A DNA stretch of 64,000 nucleotides. Origin: Lepiota brunneoincarnata (Eukaryota; Basidiomycota; Agaricomycetes; Agaricales; Agaricaceae). The notes under the pieces are model-generated. The model made no database searches. It saw nothing but the letters and a program-made list of their open reading frames with translations, and was not told the DNA's origin. The stretch is taken from assembly GCA_023014365.1 (NCBI GenBank), contig JAEBUN010000006.1, forward strand, positions 620,001 to 684,000, given 5' to 3'. The position numbers were made by a program, and so were the translations under genes. The stretch's first letter is position 1; each line of letters begins with the position of its first letter. This document shows, in pieces, positions 1 through 15,673 of this stretch.

Positions 1-189
1 TCCACAATCATTACAAAATGCATGCACAGTACGCCTATTGTTTTGGGATTCGCTCTACTTCCGTTCACCTCGGTTTTAGCGTTCTGCAAAGAGTGTGTTG
101 AAAAACGGATAGCAACTCGACAGCGGAAATGCCCAGCATGTAATCTCGCTTTTGCACAATCGGACGTCCAGCAGTTCTGGTTCCAGTGA
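1..189 (+). CDS. BRE1: BRE1 E3 ubiquitin ligase, C-terminal end (partial)
   Basis: C-terminal RING half of the E3 ligase that monoubiquitinates histone H2B with Rad6; the rest lies upstream of the window. Bases 1-28 are coding (ending KCMH plus one base). An intron runs from 29 (gtacgc) to 79 (ttttag), and the last exon 80-189 reads [20 protein letters not shown] and ends [13 protein letters not shown]. The CMHTFC, CxxC and CPAC spacing plus the tail SDVQQ.W.Q is the Bre1/RNF20 signature and distinguishes it from other RING ligases. It is convergent with the mitochondrial uS9 gene; the two stop codons are 269 bp apart. Confidence 0.93.
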   Translation, partial: STIITKCMHSTPIVLGFALLPFTSVLAFCKECVEKRIATRQRKCPACNLAFAQSDVQQFWFQ

Positions 190-458
190 CCCTTCTCCAA
201 TCTGCATGGTCCAGTTGGATTGCGGGGTGATGTTGGGCGACTTGGTGTTTCACCTTATTATCTTTATTGTTGGTACATATATTCCTGTTCTTGGCATTAC
301 GAGGACTTATATGTGAGAAATGTTAGTAGGCACTTTTGTTAGTATTCTTAATGTATTTCGCAGTTTCGTCGTAAAAGGTTGCCAAGACCGTTATCCAGTT
401 TGGTTTGAGAAAATCATTAGATGAAAAGCAGTAATATAAGTAAGTATAGATATCGAAA

Positions 459-1568
459 TCAGCGCTTGACCCAGGTGTACTATGATAATGTAAGATAGTG
501 CTTCATAGGACTTGGATTCACATGAACATACCGCCTTACGAGCCTTCGCCATTCCAGTCTTTTTCCTTTCCACCATGCGGGGATCGCGTCTTGTAAGTTT
601 CGCTGGAGTGAAACAGGATGAGTACGCGTGATGCCCGAATTGAACTTCGGATACTCACCTCTCCGGAAGAGGGTCTCCAGCTGGGGCTCGTGTGCAACGA
701 TGCCTTTGGCAATGCCATGGCCAACAGCATCAGATTGGCCGGTAGTTCCACCCCCGCGCACGAGAACAAAGATATTGTAAGCAGCCAAGGCACCAGCTAC
801 TTTGAGGGGACGGGTCACTCGCTCGCGGTCGGCAGGAATTGTAAAGTACTCGTTGAGAGGAATGTTATTTATGAGGATAGTCGCAGGAGTGACTTGTGGT
901 TTCCTTGGCTTGACAGCGCCCAGCCCCAGGAGGACCTCTGGTGAGTCTTCCGACAGCTTGACAGTGGACTCTTGTGGCTGGATGGGAATCATCCACACAC
1001 GTGCTGAGCTCGTCTTCCGCTTTCCAACCGTGTACGACCTTCCATACTCATCCAATGCGACCCTCTTTCTCTTTCCTCGTGCGAGCATGACGGCCTTGTT
1101 CCCGCTTTCAAAAAGCTCAATAACCTTGCGAATACCATCCGCAAGGGTGAGATGGCCAGCTGTCTCGGCTATCCGATGATAGTCATTGAGCTGGTTGAGG
1201 AGTTTGGTCACTCGCCGATAACGCGTAGTCGTGAGTTTGTCCTGGAAGTCGTTGGCCATCTCGACCTGGTTCTTCCATACGGGGTGCAACGGAGGGAGGC
1301 TCCGGCGTGCAAAGTCGGGGAGTGGGAGCAGGTGAAGGATTTTGAGCGAAGTACGAGTGCGTGCAATGGCCTTCTCGAGGGAGGCAACCTGATCATAGTA
1401 AACGGATCGGGCAGTGTAGAAGTTGGGGGATTCGGGAGCAGGCTTTTGGCGAGGAGGTCGCGGGATGTAGGATTGGGTAGAGGCGAGCTGGGATTGGGGG
1501 ATGTAGACAGTGCGGTGTAGTGGGCGCGTTGTGATGTTGGTGCGGAGGTGCTGTCGGAAGACGTTCAT
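459..1568 (-). CDS. MRPS9: Mitochondrial small-subunit ribosomal protein uS9m
   Basis: Structural protein of the mitochondrial small ribosomal subunit; its C-terminal tail should reach the tRNA sites. Three exons: 659-1568, 532-602 and a 21-nt terminal exon 459-479 encoding YTWVKR-stop. The first 130 or so residues are a fungal mitochondrial N-terminal extension rich in Arg, consistent with import. The uS9 core follows (GKRK, VLVRGGGTTGQSDAV, GIAKGI) and ends RRDPRMVERKKTGMAKARKA. The donor at 658/657 and the acceptor just after 603 are the pair that keeps this tail in frame; a nearer AG would give a wrong frame. Total 333 aa, normal for fungi. Divergent from COY1 with 130 bp between ATGs. 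Confidence 0.95.
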
Positions 1569-1698
1569 TGTTGCTCGCGACGGCGACGGCGTGCTTCAAG
1601 GTCAGAGAACCAAGAAAAACGAGGAAGTCACGTGTGGATACGCGACCCCCACGTCAGGACTCTTTTGGGCACGGCTACTTCTCGACTTGCCCCTTTCC
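1569..1698. promoter_or_regulatory. Shared promoter region, uS9m / COY1
   Basis: The 130 bp between two opposed start codons must hold both core promoters and both 5' leaders. A CACGTG box at 1629-1634, within GTCACGTG, is the only clear motif; it matches the bHLH (Cbf1/USF type) consensus. No TATA box was seen. Its role is inferred from position only. Confidence 0.5.
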
Positions 1699-4600
1699 AT
1701 GTCCCACGAAACAAACTTTTCTGGTGCCCTAGCAACATGGCGGGGTACGTAGAAATATTCAACAACACGATAGACCCTCCCTTATCTTTATTTCTCATCT
1801 CAGACATAAACCTTACCGAGCTCCAGAAGACACTTGATGCACAGGGTATTGAAATAGTTGACAACCAAAAAGACAGCCTCATCGGCCGCAAAGCTCTCGC
1901 GGATAAAACCAAGGGTGCTCCTGCCCCAAACCAGAATACTGACAAGGAACTCACAGCTATCCATAGAATTCAAGAAAATACCCGATACTGAGAAGGTGAA
2001 TGCGTTCAAGGGACTCCTCAAGGGTATGCTTTGGCATGTTCCTCGTATTTCCATCTCACTCTTGCTTGCCAGCCTACCAAACTGAGATTGATCATCTCAC
2101 GAAACGATCCAAAGCCTCGGAAAATGCGTTCCTCTCTGCCTACAAGATCCTCGCAGAAGCTCCCGACCCATATCCGCTACTCGAAGCTGCGGTGGTATGC
2201 CTTCCTGTTCCTAATCTACTGTACACTGCTGATCTCCGCATATGAAGGACCAAACTGTTAAGGTTGCCGAGGCCCTCGAGCACGAGGCAGAGCTTGGACG
2301 TCTCCGCGAGGAGAATGCCGAGCTCAAGAAGCGGGTCAACAACATTCCCTCCATAGAGGCGACGAAGAAGAAGTTGGAGGCGAAGGTGGAACAGTTGGAA
2401 TCAAAGGTATGACATCGTATATTGAAGATTGGGCTCTGCTGACTGTCCTCAGATGGAGGAGATGATTCAGGACAAAGTTGCTCAAAAGGTCAATGAACTA
2501 AATGCCACTTACGACGAGAAGCTACGAAACTACGAAGAACGGTGAGGAGGCAGCCTCCTTGATCTCGGAACGTTTCCTTACTGCAACAATACTCAGCGAG
2601 CAGGATTTGCAACGGCAGCTTACACTTACGAGAAATCATTTAAAGGACTTGCGCATGTCCAATGAGTCAAATCAAGCGAAACTTATTGACCACAGTCAGC
2701 GGCAGGGTAGGTCCGATTCACTTTTAAAATTTGGCAGACCAGGTTCAGTCTTCTCGTTTCAGACCAAGAGGTTATTGCAAAACTCGCCGAACTCGACATG
2801 ATTGTGACGGAATTGGAAGTTGCTACCAGTCGTGTCGCTACTGTTGAACGTAGAAATGTGTGTTACAAAGTCACTACGTTTTGCATCACTCTGACCCTAC
2901 TTCGAGGAAATACTACGTGCAGAGATAGAGACCATGAAGAGTGGAAGTGAATCTTCGGACCGGTATGTTGCTTCTCATTCTATACAATCGTGATCTAAAC
3001 CTCGTATAGCATGCAGGCTCTCGAGTCTCAAGTATCGGAACTGGAAGCCGAATCCGAGCGATTGTCTCGTGCTTTAGAGTTGCAAAAGTCCACGACAGCA
3101 GAAATGGGAGCCACTACCAATCGAAAGGCCGAAGAGTACATGCGAGAACTACAGAAGAAGGTAATTTGATGCCCTCGGAATGCTTCAGAACTTGACATGA
3201 TAGGCGTACCTTGCTTCGTAGACGTCTGAAATAGACCAGCTGAGGAATAGGCTTAAGCAATATCATGATTACGATGGGATCAAGCGAGAGCTAGAGATCA
3301 TCAAGGCGCGTCGATTATTCTCATTTCAATCCTCATTGCGGCTCACCAAGTTCCTGAATATATCTCGCCTCTTTCCTATCTCCAGTATGTCGAATTTGCT
3401 GGCTTCGACTACGCTGATGAGGAAGGCATGGATGAAACGGATGATGAACTCCACCTTCCAAATCCCAATGCCGAGAAGGCTAACAGCCAGCACGGAAAAT
3501 CCTTGGAAGTGCTCCTCGCGACCAAGAACAAGCGCATCCTCGAAGAGCTAACAAAGCTCCGCGTATGTCATGTCCTCAACCTGACAAGAAAAATCAACTA
3601 ATGACCAATTTTATGTTACATCTGTCATGTTCCTTATTCTACTCCGGTCTTATCTCTGGACACTTTGATGACTGCCACATATGCATAGATTCTCCATGGC
3701 GAACTTGAGGTATCATTCGAAACCGCTCAAGCACAACTACAAACTGCGACATTGGAATTGGAGAAACAGAGGCTTCTGAATGAGAAGCTTGAGAATGATC
3801 TTTTGTCAATGGGGCTGAATAACGGAAAGTTGAACGGTGATGGCACACACACGCCTGCAGAGGAGGTGTTGGCAAGCTTGGAGAAATTCGTGAGTTATGC
3901 GTGTCGTTGATGATACGAATCACATATTTTTCGTTGCAGACAGCAGGAGCGTCAAGTTCCGCAAGATCAACACCCATACCATTCACCTCCTCAGCGGATA
4001 CCTCCATTCTCCCTATAGTCACAAGTCAACGAGACCGATTCAGGCAGCGAAATGCCGAGCTAGAAGAGGCAAGTCTTACATTTCCTGTTCATTTAACAGC
4101 CTGTTCTTGCTTTCCTTCCTGTCTCTTCCGTTCCTGACCGCCTGCTTTTGTCGTCCATATACGCTTTCCATTCCGACTCGGGCGTCTCCTGGGATTGTCC
4201 AATGCTAATCTAAACACATCTGTCCAGGAATTACGCAAGCAGTATCAGATAATCTCCGAGCTTCGCACAGATATCAAGAGTCTGCAAGCGGACAATCTTA
4301 AACTTTACGAAAAGGTCCGGTACATGCAAAGCTACAGGGAAGGGGCCGGGTCGCGACCACCTGTATCTCAGCTTGATCCTCTTCCTACGCCATCTGGTCG
4401 GGATGATATGAGCACTTATAGAGCCAAATACGAAGAGGCGATGAACCCCTTCGAGGCATTCAGAGGAAGGGTAAGTGAATCTCACCTTGGCTATCAGCTT
4501 AGGGTTTTGGGCGGACTTCTATTACCCCTTTTTGTCGTGAGTCGTAGGGGTTGTAAAGGTTGAGTGTTGACGGAGTCAACACTGGGGCTGCAAAAGCTAT

Positions 4601-4911
4601 CCCCTACTCGCTGCTTAGCCGGCTCCGGCTACAGGTCTTCCGATTCAGACTGAGCTCTTCTGATTACTGACACTCCTCTTCTGTAATCCTTTGTAATCCT
4701 TCAGGAAGCGACTCGAGCATACCAAAACCTGAACCCAGTTGAACGTGGAGTACTCGTGCTCACAAGGTCTATCCTGGGAAATCGCCGGGCACGGACTTTT
4801 TTCGTTTGTTATGCCCTGCTTCTACACCTCCTGGTCATGTACACCATGTACGAGTGCACAGCTTCCTCGGACACACAGCTGCAGAAGCAACCGGGCCCTT
4901 ACGGACCATAG
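1699..4911 (+). CDS. COY1: CASP/COY1-type Golgi coiled-coil membrane protein
   Basis: Golgi golgin of the CASP family, which takes part in intra-Golgi vesicle tethering and retrograde traffic. The gene has at least 15 short exons. The ATG at 1699 is chosen over 1737 because only it joins in frame across the first intron (1745-1803), giving ATWRDINLTELQKTLD, the family start. Next come FKKIPDTEKVNAFKG and IDHLTKRSKASENAFL, then long heptad coiled coils. The end is diagnostic: YEEAMNPFEAFRGR, EATRAYQNLNPVERG, then the tail anchor FFVCYALLLHLLVMYTMYEC and a short lumenal tail ending PGPYGP. The last intron (about 4471-4705, near 235 nt) is about four times longer than the others and contains the hairpin listed separately. 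Convergent with TFB1. Confidence 0.93.
4544..4607. repeat. Nested inverted repeat (hairpin) in the last COY1 intron
   Basis: Inner arms agtgttgac (4563-4571) and gtcaacact (4575-4583) are perfectly complementary around a 3-nt loop. Outer arms gtagggg (4544-4550) and cccctac (4601-4607) pair as well, with partly matching sequence between. A second small palindrome, agccgg-ct-ccggct, lies just downstream (about 4617-4630). The whole could fold as an imperfect stem of about 30 nt per arm. It may be a miniature element remnant or an RNA structure in the intron. Confidence 0.6.
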
Positions 4912-5121
4912 ACTTCACACAGTCGGACCACTAGTGACTAGTTCCCTATCTTTTTAGTTGATTAATGTTTTCAATTGTGTAGTAATATGTCTTTATGCTA
5001 TACAATAGTGATGGCCTTGAATAATGTATGGAGTATGCGCGGTGCAATAACCAAACGACGCATGGAATGGTGGAATCATGCCAAAAGTAATAGGTTCCAC
5101 CCTAAAAAAAAAAGGCCCCAG

Positions 5122-7651
5122 TCATTTCCGAGGCTGTGGTGCCTTTTTGTTGCGATAAAAAGTGAGCGCATGGTCAACAGCGTTTAAGACAGGTTTCATG
5201 GCCTGAGAACAGAGATCCCGCATGACAAAAACCCAAGCGGAGGGCGAGGTACGGGTAGGAAAGAGCGAGTGCGGAATAAACAAGTCAGTTATCTGGATAC
5301 CGAGCATTTGGCGACATTCGAGCGCTCACCGTCTCGACCCGGGTGCCGTCAAGACCGTGCTGCTGAGCGACCCGGACAAGTGCTTCCACTTTTTCGGGAG
5401 TCTTTGCGAGGTAACCTATCATTTTGGCTGCCTTAGCAGCCCTTTGGGCAGGCGTGGCAACAGACAGCACTGATTGCGAATCGACAGGTGGAGGATACGT
5501 TGCCGACCAGAATTGACGCAAGAATTCGTTGGCTGCTGTTTGGCAAGTTGTCATTTGCCTAAACAAGCCATCAGGGATATCATCTATAATATGGTCAGGC
5601 AGCCACACCTAATAAAGGTTCATATACCGACTTTTTTTTGACTTGATGTCGAATAGAGCAGCGACATTCTGTGTCATGCTTAGCAACGCGCTGTCCCCTG
5701 CTTTACGTTCAATTTTTAACTAGTTTATTGGATACAATCAGCCTGTGTGCGGTGAAACAAGCTATCTGGACAGCCTACTTGATTTAAGTTGACGTCCCAA
5801 TGTTGCAGATTCGCTTTGGCTTCATCCATGATCGCCTTATAGTCTAAAGTCTGAGGGATTAGGGATTCAGGAAGGCGAAAAAGGCACAGTTGGAGCTTGT
5901 TGCTCACTTGCTTGGCTGCTGCCTCCTCCGCCTCTTGACCTACCATTCGGCCTTCGAAATATCGTTGTCTATCCTTCATCTCGAGTAGTATGCCAGCAGA
6001 TGTCTCAGCATCATACAAATCATCAATCTCTATATGTGTATAAGGATCCTGCGAAACATGTTAGTTCAATGGTGCTACTCGAACCATCTTTGTCGAAAGA
6101 TGCATACCTCTCCTGGGTCCAGTCTCCGACGTTTGGTGGGAGGAATTTCGCCCCTGCACTCGATGTAATCAGCTCGGTGTATTAGTGTATTAGTGTATTA
6201 GTTATGTGTTCATACAGGGCGGAGTTGAGTAATCGTTCCGAGTGCTCGTTGAACTTGCGGATGAGGGGAAGTGCACCTTTCTGCCTGCCAGCTTGCATTG
6301 TAATATCTTTCTCATTGCCAGTCTTTTACGGTGTTATCAGCAAAAAACGAGAGAGAGAGCCAACTCTTTTGGAGAAGTTTACCTCCCCATGATCTTCCAG
6401 TGTGGCCGCGAGATCCACGAATACCTGGACTTGATCTGATCTCTGTCTCCGAGGTTCGAGCTCTAGGTCAACATCAGTAGACGGACTGAACGCCAAATGG
6501 AGTACACGTACCGTCATCATCCCTCTCCAAGTACTTGTCAAAGATGTCATCGTCTTTGACCACATGCTGAGTGGCCGAAGATCGTATAGAGGCGCGATGT
6601 GCGTTGAACAACTTGGACTGGAAATACCGTTTCCAGAATTGCTCCTCGATGAGCTATCATTGAGAGTCAGTGCATTGGCAGTCGATCCATAGTCCTGCAA
6701 TTTGGCATTACTTTGTCCGGCACGTTCTCGCTATAAGCCTTCGCCACCACAGGATATTCGTCAAAGATGTCATGCACAAGCTGCGGCGTAATGCGAATTT
6801 TGATTTCTCCACCATCTACAGTCTCCGGTCGAGGATCGACTAATTGACCAGGTTTACCCTTTCGTTGGTTTTCTGCCGCAGCTTGTGCCAGCAGTAGGTG
6901 CTATTATTGCATATGTAACTACCAATAGATAGTCAATAGACAAGGAACAAATGAAATACCTCTCTTCCGTCCCAGAACTCCCCTTCCGTGATTTGGCCAC
7001 CGATAACGAGATCCTTGTGTAGCGCAGCCAGATCAGGATTTCCCATGAGCACTTTTTTCCGCAGCTTGAAATCGTTAGCGGGATCGTTTCCAATGATAAC
7101 TGGGGTGGTTGCTCGTCTTTCGCTCGCGACAGACGCGGCTCTTGAGAGGGGAAGTGGAGGAACACCGGAAGGTCTTGGGGTTGGTGCATTGGAAGCAGAT
7201 GGTGTTGGTGTCACGAGAGTGGGGGCGGCGGCAACAGGAAGTACAGGTACAGGTGTCACGGTTACAGGTCCTCGAGTTCCGGATTCTACAGCAGCTTTAT
7301 TGCTTCCAACAATGACTGTCAGCTCTTTCTTGAACTTCTCCCGTTCGTTGCGAGCGTTCGGCGAAATAAAGGTGAAATTGTGACCATTCTCGTCCGTAAA
7401 AAGTGCAACCTTTAGCCTGACTTGTGTTGCTCCTTCCTTACTGCAGAATAGGGCTAGAAGGAAGGAGAGTCAGTATGTGAACTAGCATCCGGACTGTCTG
7501 GAAAGGACTTGCAGGATAATTCTGCTCTGGGAAGGCGTATTGAAGGTGATTTGTTACCGTCTTGAGTCCATTGGAGATGTGAATCCGTGAGTTCTAGCAA
7601 CCCGGGCAGTTTCTTGCAGGATACCTTTGCCGTACACACTATGGTAGGCAT
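5122..7651 (-). CDS. TFB1: TFIIH core subunit Tfb1 (p62/GTF2H1)
   Basis: Subunit of the core of transcription/repair factor TFIIH, acting in promoter opening and nucleotide excision repair. The N-terminal exon (ATG at 7651) begins MPTIVCTAKVSCKKLPGLLE, the Tfb1 PH domain that binds activation domains and TFIIE. It continues after an intron (about 7444-7512, with an unusual gtcctt donor) as FTDENGHNFTFISPNARNER. A Pro/Ser/Thr linker follows, then two BSD domains (EGEFWDGREH and EEQFWKRYFQSKLF). The C-terminal helical part contains FWSATYPPPVDSQ and ends NAVDHALTFYRNKK. Roughly eight to ten exons. Convergent with COY1 (210 bp) and head to head with the phosphatase gene. Confidence 0.92.
6180..6203. 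repeat. Short tandem repeat tattagtg in a TFB1 intron
   Basis: Three copies of the octamer tattagtg (last one partial) lie within an intronic stretch of TFB1. It is a simple microsatellite with no evident function, but could be polymorphic. Confidence 0.7.
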
Positions 7652-7765
7652 AAACCTTCATTACAACTCACAACGCTGGTCGTGCCAGAAATGGGTGTCT
7701 TGATTACGTAATCACAATCATATTCCCCTTTCAATCCCGCCTAAGGTACTGCCACACCCTCGAGC
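7652..7765. promoter_or_regulatory. Shared promoter region, TFB1 / PHOSPHO-like phosphatase
   Basis: 114 bp separate the opposed ATGs of TFB1 (7651) and the phosphatase (7766), so both must start transcription here or inside each other. An AT-rich patch lies at about 7694-7710; no canonical TATA box is clear. Inferred from position. Confidence 0.45.
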
Positions 7766-8764
7766 ATGCCCGTCGAGAAACAACTGATTGTGTTCGATTT
7801 TGATTGGTACGCTTTCCCCAATCAACTCTAGCTGGCTTGTTCTTATCGCTTTCAGGTCCATGGCAGATCAGGACACCGACCGGTGGATATTCGAAGTCCT
7901 CGCCCCAGATCTCCGTCGCAAGATGAAGAATCTCAAGGACGAAATCCAATGGACCGATCTCGTGTAAGTCACCCCACCCTCGACCCACCGCCAGCATGTC
8001 CACCCCGCCAATCAAGTGCACAATCCCTGCGGGAAGCCCATAACCGCGGGATCAAGCGCGAACAAATCGAACATGCGCTCCGCATTATGCCCTTTGTCCG
8101 TTCATTCCCAACAATCTCAAACCATTCTGGCCTTTGATACAGCAGTATGTAGCATCCGGCTATGGTTCGAGGCGTAAATAGGCTCAAAAAAGCAGGCAAA
8201 ACCACCTTCCTTTGCCTCTCCAATGCTAATAGCGTCTTCATCTCCACCATCCTCGAAGATAAAGGCCTCGAGAGCCTCTTCACGGAAATCATCACCAACC
8301 CCGCAAAGTGGGACGAGTCAGGCCTCCTTGATCTCCGTCGCTGGATTGACCCTGCTGGTCCCCAGCACACCTGCAAAGTTGGATGTAGCCCAAATATGTG
8401 CAAGGGTAGGTATCTGGCTCTAGAAACACTGGCATTACAGAACTACAGCGACTTGTTTATCCAGGTGAAGAATTAACCGCTTTCCTCGAGCGGCACGAGT
8501 CAGGTTTTGACCGCATCGTCTACGTCGGCGATGGCACCAATGACTTTTGTCCCGTCCTCCGTCTTCGAACGTCAGTCAACCCATCTTCCAACCATCTTCC
8601 CTTTATCTTACTTGGCCTTCACTAGCCAAGACATTGTCTTCTGCAGACGCAACCGTGGGCTTCAGAAACGTATCGAAAAAGAGGCTCAAAAAGAGGGCCT
8701 CAGATGTCAGATCCAATATTGGGCTGGAGCTTGGGAAATCGAAGAAATGTTCGCGAAACTGTAA
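7766..8764 (+). CDS. PHOSPHO1/2-type HAD-family phosphatase
   Basis: Small-molecule phosphatase of the PHOSPHO (pyridoxal phosphate / phosphocholine phosphatase) branch of the HAD superfamily. The ATG at 7766 gives MPVEKQLIVFDFDW with the nucleophile motif DFD near the N terminus. The first intron interrupts just after it and the next exon supplies the following residues. Later segments match the family: REQIEHALRIMPFV, LSNANSVFI (motif II Ser region), the Cys cluster HTCKVGCSPNMCKG, and VYVGDGTNDFCPV (motif IV GDGxND). It ends QYWAGAWEIEEMFAKL. About 240-260 aa in five or six exons, normal for PHOSPHO2-like proteins. Animal PHOSPHO2 acts on pyridoxal 5'-phosphate; substrate here is unproved. 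Confidence 0.88.
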
Positions 8765-9358
8765 CGCTCTGCTGGCATTTTTCCTTTACTTCCATGTTCC
8801 TAGACCCTACGTTCCCCCATGTATCATCCCTAGACCGAAACATTGGAATATCACAACCGAACAAACCATCATCCGCTCAAGCCAATCTATATGATGTGCA
8901 TACCTCCACTGAATCATACAGATGCCATGGATCAGTGCTGTGCAGAAGCATCGCCTGGAATTTGCACACCATGCAATCATCTGATACAAATGTAATAGAT
9001 ATGAGCAGAAGTAAGAGGCGTCGGAGAAAACACGTAAAGAAAGAGAGAGGGGGGGAGAGAGGGCTTGTTGATCTTGAGAGCGAATTGCTGTTGTCATTAA
9101 AAAGGACAGGAGAAAGAACGAGAGCAAACGATTCTTGCGGATTCTGAAGCAGAAGAATGGACGGTAGGCAAGCAAATGGAATCAACAGGGGTAAGAGAGA
9201 AAGGAAAGGACATAAACACAAGACGCATTTACGAAGCAACTATGCGCATTTTCGTCAATAGAGGAGGGGGTCATCTCAAGAGTGCATCTGGTGACCAAGA
9301 AAGGGAAAGGGGCAGGAAAAGAAAAATTCAGTCCCATACGAGCTTTCCTGAACCCCAA
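8765..9358. other. Intergenic, convergent 3' ends; no gene seen
   Basis: 594 bp between the stop codons of the phosphatase and YAK1. It contains AG-rich simple sequence around 9041-9063 and 9286-9330 (plus strand). Open frames here are short and cross-strand, with no recognisable motif. Probably both 3' UTRs. Confidence 0.6.
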
Positions 9359-13612
<4,254 letters not shown>

Positions 13613-13626
13613 AGGTATGTACAGTA
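13613..13626 (-). promoter_or_regulatory. 14-nt PAC4-YAK1 intercistronic gap
   Basis: Only 14 nt lie between the PAC4 stop (13627-13629) and the YAK1 start codon (13612), both on the minus strand. The YAK1 promoter and leader must therefore overlap the PAC4 coding region, or the two are read from one transcript. Confidence 0.7.
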
Positions 13627-14128
13627 TTAGAGAGCCAATGTTTCCACAATCCCCCTCTCCGCTTCCAACAACACCCGTTCTCCCAGCCCCATCACCCCAA
13701 CATCTATCGACACAAATACTTGCTTGTTGAATCGTCGCGCTAGTCCTCCCTCAGCTCACAATTACTCCTCACCAGCCCCAGAGAAATTCCTTACCTAACC
13801 GCTCTGCCATCGATAGTGCTGCATCTGAGCTACCTGATCGGAACAGGCATGTCGCCGGTCCAGTCTCTCCAGCCTGCCTTGGTCCTCAGTCATCGCCAGA
13901 CTCTCTCTCGTTCTCTCTCCCGCTGGCACCCACCTTTCTCGGGGGCATTGCACACGCCCAGTCTTTGCATAGGCGACCCTGCAGAGACGCCCCTTCAACC
14001 CCTTCCTCCGACTCTGCCTCCCCCACCCAAAACATGTACGAGTCCACTAGCTCCGTCACTTGCAGCGCCAGCGCGCGCATCGACGGGTCCGACGGTGCCA
14101 GGTACTTTTCCCATACTGTTATCGCCAT
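13627..14128 (-). CDS. PSMG4: Proteasome assembly chaperone 4 (PAC4/PSMG4-like)
   Basis: Small chaperone that works with PAC3 in building the 20S proteasome alpha ring. Three exons: 13934-14128, 13795-13873 and 13627-13739. They total 387 nt, giving 128 aa, against about 123 for human PAC4. The ATG at 14128 gives MAITVWEKYLAP; the family signature LQVTELVDSYMFWVG follows. The second exon supplies TCLFRSGSSDAALSMAERLG, and the last gives RRFNKQVFVSIDV and ends ETLAL. All three junctions have GT-AG introns (61 and 55 nt) and matching phases. Assignment rests on motif resemblance (DSxFxWVG, sLxxxxSDxxxxxAxRL, KQVFVS). Head to head with the gene at 14254 and in tandem with YAK1. Confidence 0.82.
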
Positions 14129-14253
14129 TGTGCACCTAGACGAGCGCCTTGCCTTGACTTTGCTTGGTGCTCTTGAGACCACTTACATAAGTCACCTGTC
14201 TCTTCGCCAACTACCAAAGCTCTTCTCCATTTAGGAATTTCACATAGCTCTCT
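14129..14253. promoter_or_regulatory. Shared promoter region, PAC4 / unknown Ser-Pro protein
   Basis: 125 bp separate the opposed ATGs of PAC4 (14128) and the unidentified gene (14254). No TATA box was recognised. Inferred from position. Confidence 0.4.
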
Positions 14254-15673
14254 ATGCCAGTCCAACGCCTCTCTCACACAGACAAGGAAGGCAACGTCCG
14301 CTGTTACGGCCACAATCTTGTGGCCGCCTTACGGACAAGCTACACGATCCACAATCCAGGCAGGTGCGTGTCAAAAAGCTTGATTCTGATTGGCATGTCT
14401 CAGATGTAGCCCAGGGTGTTCTACTGCTGTCCACTATCTGACCCAGACCGATGCAAATTCTTCTGTATGTCCCCTTTGACCGAGCAATCGTAACCCATCC
14501 TCCCCCCGGCTAACACCCGTTCATAGCCTGGAAAGACCAGTTGGGTATGCCTGACCAGTCCACCAAAACCCACTCTCCACCCAATCGGACTCAAGCATCT
14601 CCTTCCACTCCAACCCGCTCTCCCAATGTTATACTCTCTCCACTTTTGGCCACGCCGACAAGTCCTCGAGTTCAGCCAAGTCCGTGGCCCAGTTCTCCCT
14701 CCAAGCGTACTTCAACCGCCGCCGATGATGAGGCCAGACAAAAGCGGCTCAAAACCATCCAAAACGCCCTAATTTCAGACCAAGGCGCTTCCGATCCATC
14801 CGACTCCATGGATGTCGATGCCCCTCTGCACGCCCACGACCTATCTAGCCGTCTGGCCACAGCACCACCTTCGACACCTCAATCCTCCCGTGCAATGCGC
14901 CTGTCTCAGCAAATCAAGGAGGCATTAAACACTCCCGAATCCCCATCCCCCATGACTGCTAAACGATCTGTGGACAGATCCCCCACCCTATCCCCTTCCA
15001 AAGGTAACACATACAGACTGCAAGACCTTGGGTTGAACATCAGCAGTGCCAGTGCCGCGGCACCGGGCGGACGAAGGCAGCTACATGTTGGGAGTTCCAC
15101 CTCTATGCAACCTGCCACACGAGATGACGGGGCGAAGAGCGAAGACGAACTCTGGAAAGCACTTACACCCCCTCCAAGTAGCATCGAACCTATTAGTGAT
15201 ACTTCATTTTTGGGAAGTCGGAAGGATAAAGGAAAGGAGAGACAGGGGGAAGGAAAATGTCAGGAAAGCTCAGATTCCGAAGACGAATCCAACTGGTTGA
15301 GAGTACGCAAGCAGCGCGCCTCCCTCACAAAATTACGGACTGATCACTTGCATACAGGACATCCTACCACAACCATCATCTTCAGGTCTCTTCTCAACCC
15401 AGAGTCAGAGCCCTTCATTATCAAGCGAAAAAATCAAACACATAGTCGATGAACTGTCTGATGTCCCGCGGTACATGGAGAAACTGGAACGAAAGCTAGC
15501 TGCAATGGAGAAGTCGAACACCATCAAGGTCCAGCGCATCCGTGAATTAGAAGAAAAGATCAAAGAGCAAGTCCCTCCCTTCGTTATTCTTAATGGGCAA
15601 GCTCATGTTAAACCCATTCTAGACTCGAATCATCAGGGCGGTCAATGACATCTACCAGGTGAAGACTAGTTGA
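14254..15673 (+). CDS. Unidentified Ser/Pro-rich protein with C-terminal coiled coil
   Basis: Not recognised. The chosen ATG at 14254 opens a short exon (MPVQRLSHTDKEGNVRCYGH). It splices to RCSPGCSTAVHYLTQTDANS and then to WKDQLGMPDQSTK, which runs into a large exon of about 260 residues. That exon has many SP/TP dipeptides, a basic KRLKTIQNAL stretch and an acidic SDSEDESNW end. After an intron (about 15304-15359) a charged helix follows (KHIVDELSDVPRYMEKLERK, then NTIKVQRIRELEEKIKE) that should form a coiled coil. The last exon ends RAVNDIYQVKTS. The SP/TP sites suggest a phosphoprotein. No domain gives a function; a nuclear or cytoskeletal adaptor would be speculation. Confidence 0.72.

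Noticed and set aside
480..658. Reading uS9m straight through as one long open frame down to about 480
   Set aside because: The conserved end RRDPRMVERKKTGMAKARKA is in another frame and only appears when the introns at 603-658 and 480-531 are removed.
1737..1739. ATG at 1737 as the COY1 start
   Set aside because: It leads to stop codons or a wrong frame across the first intron; the ATG at 1699 gives the conserved ATWRDINLTELQ.
14129..14182. Longer PAC4 starting upstream of 14128
   Set aside because: The upstream extension begins with GTG, not ATG, and has no family resemblance; MAITVWEKYLAP is the first real start.
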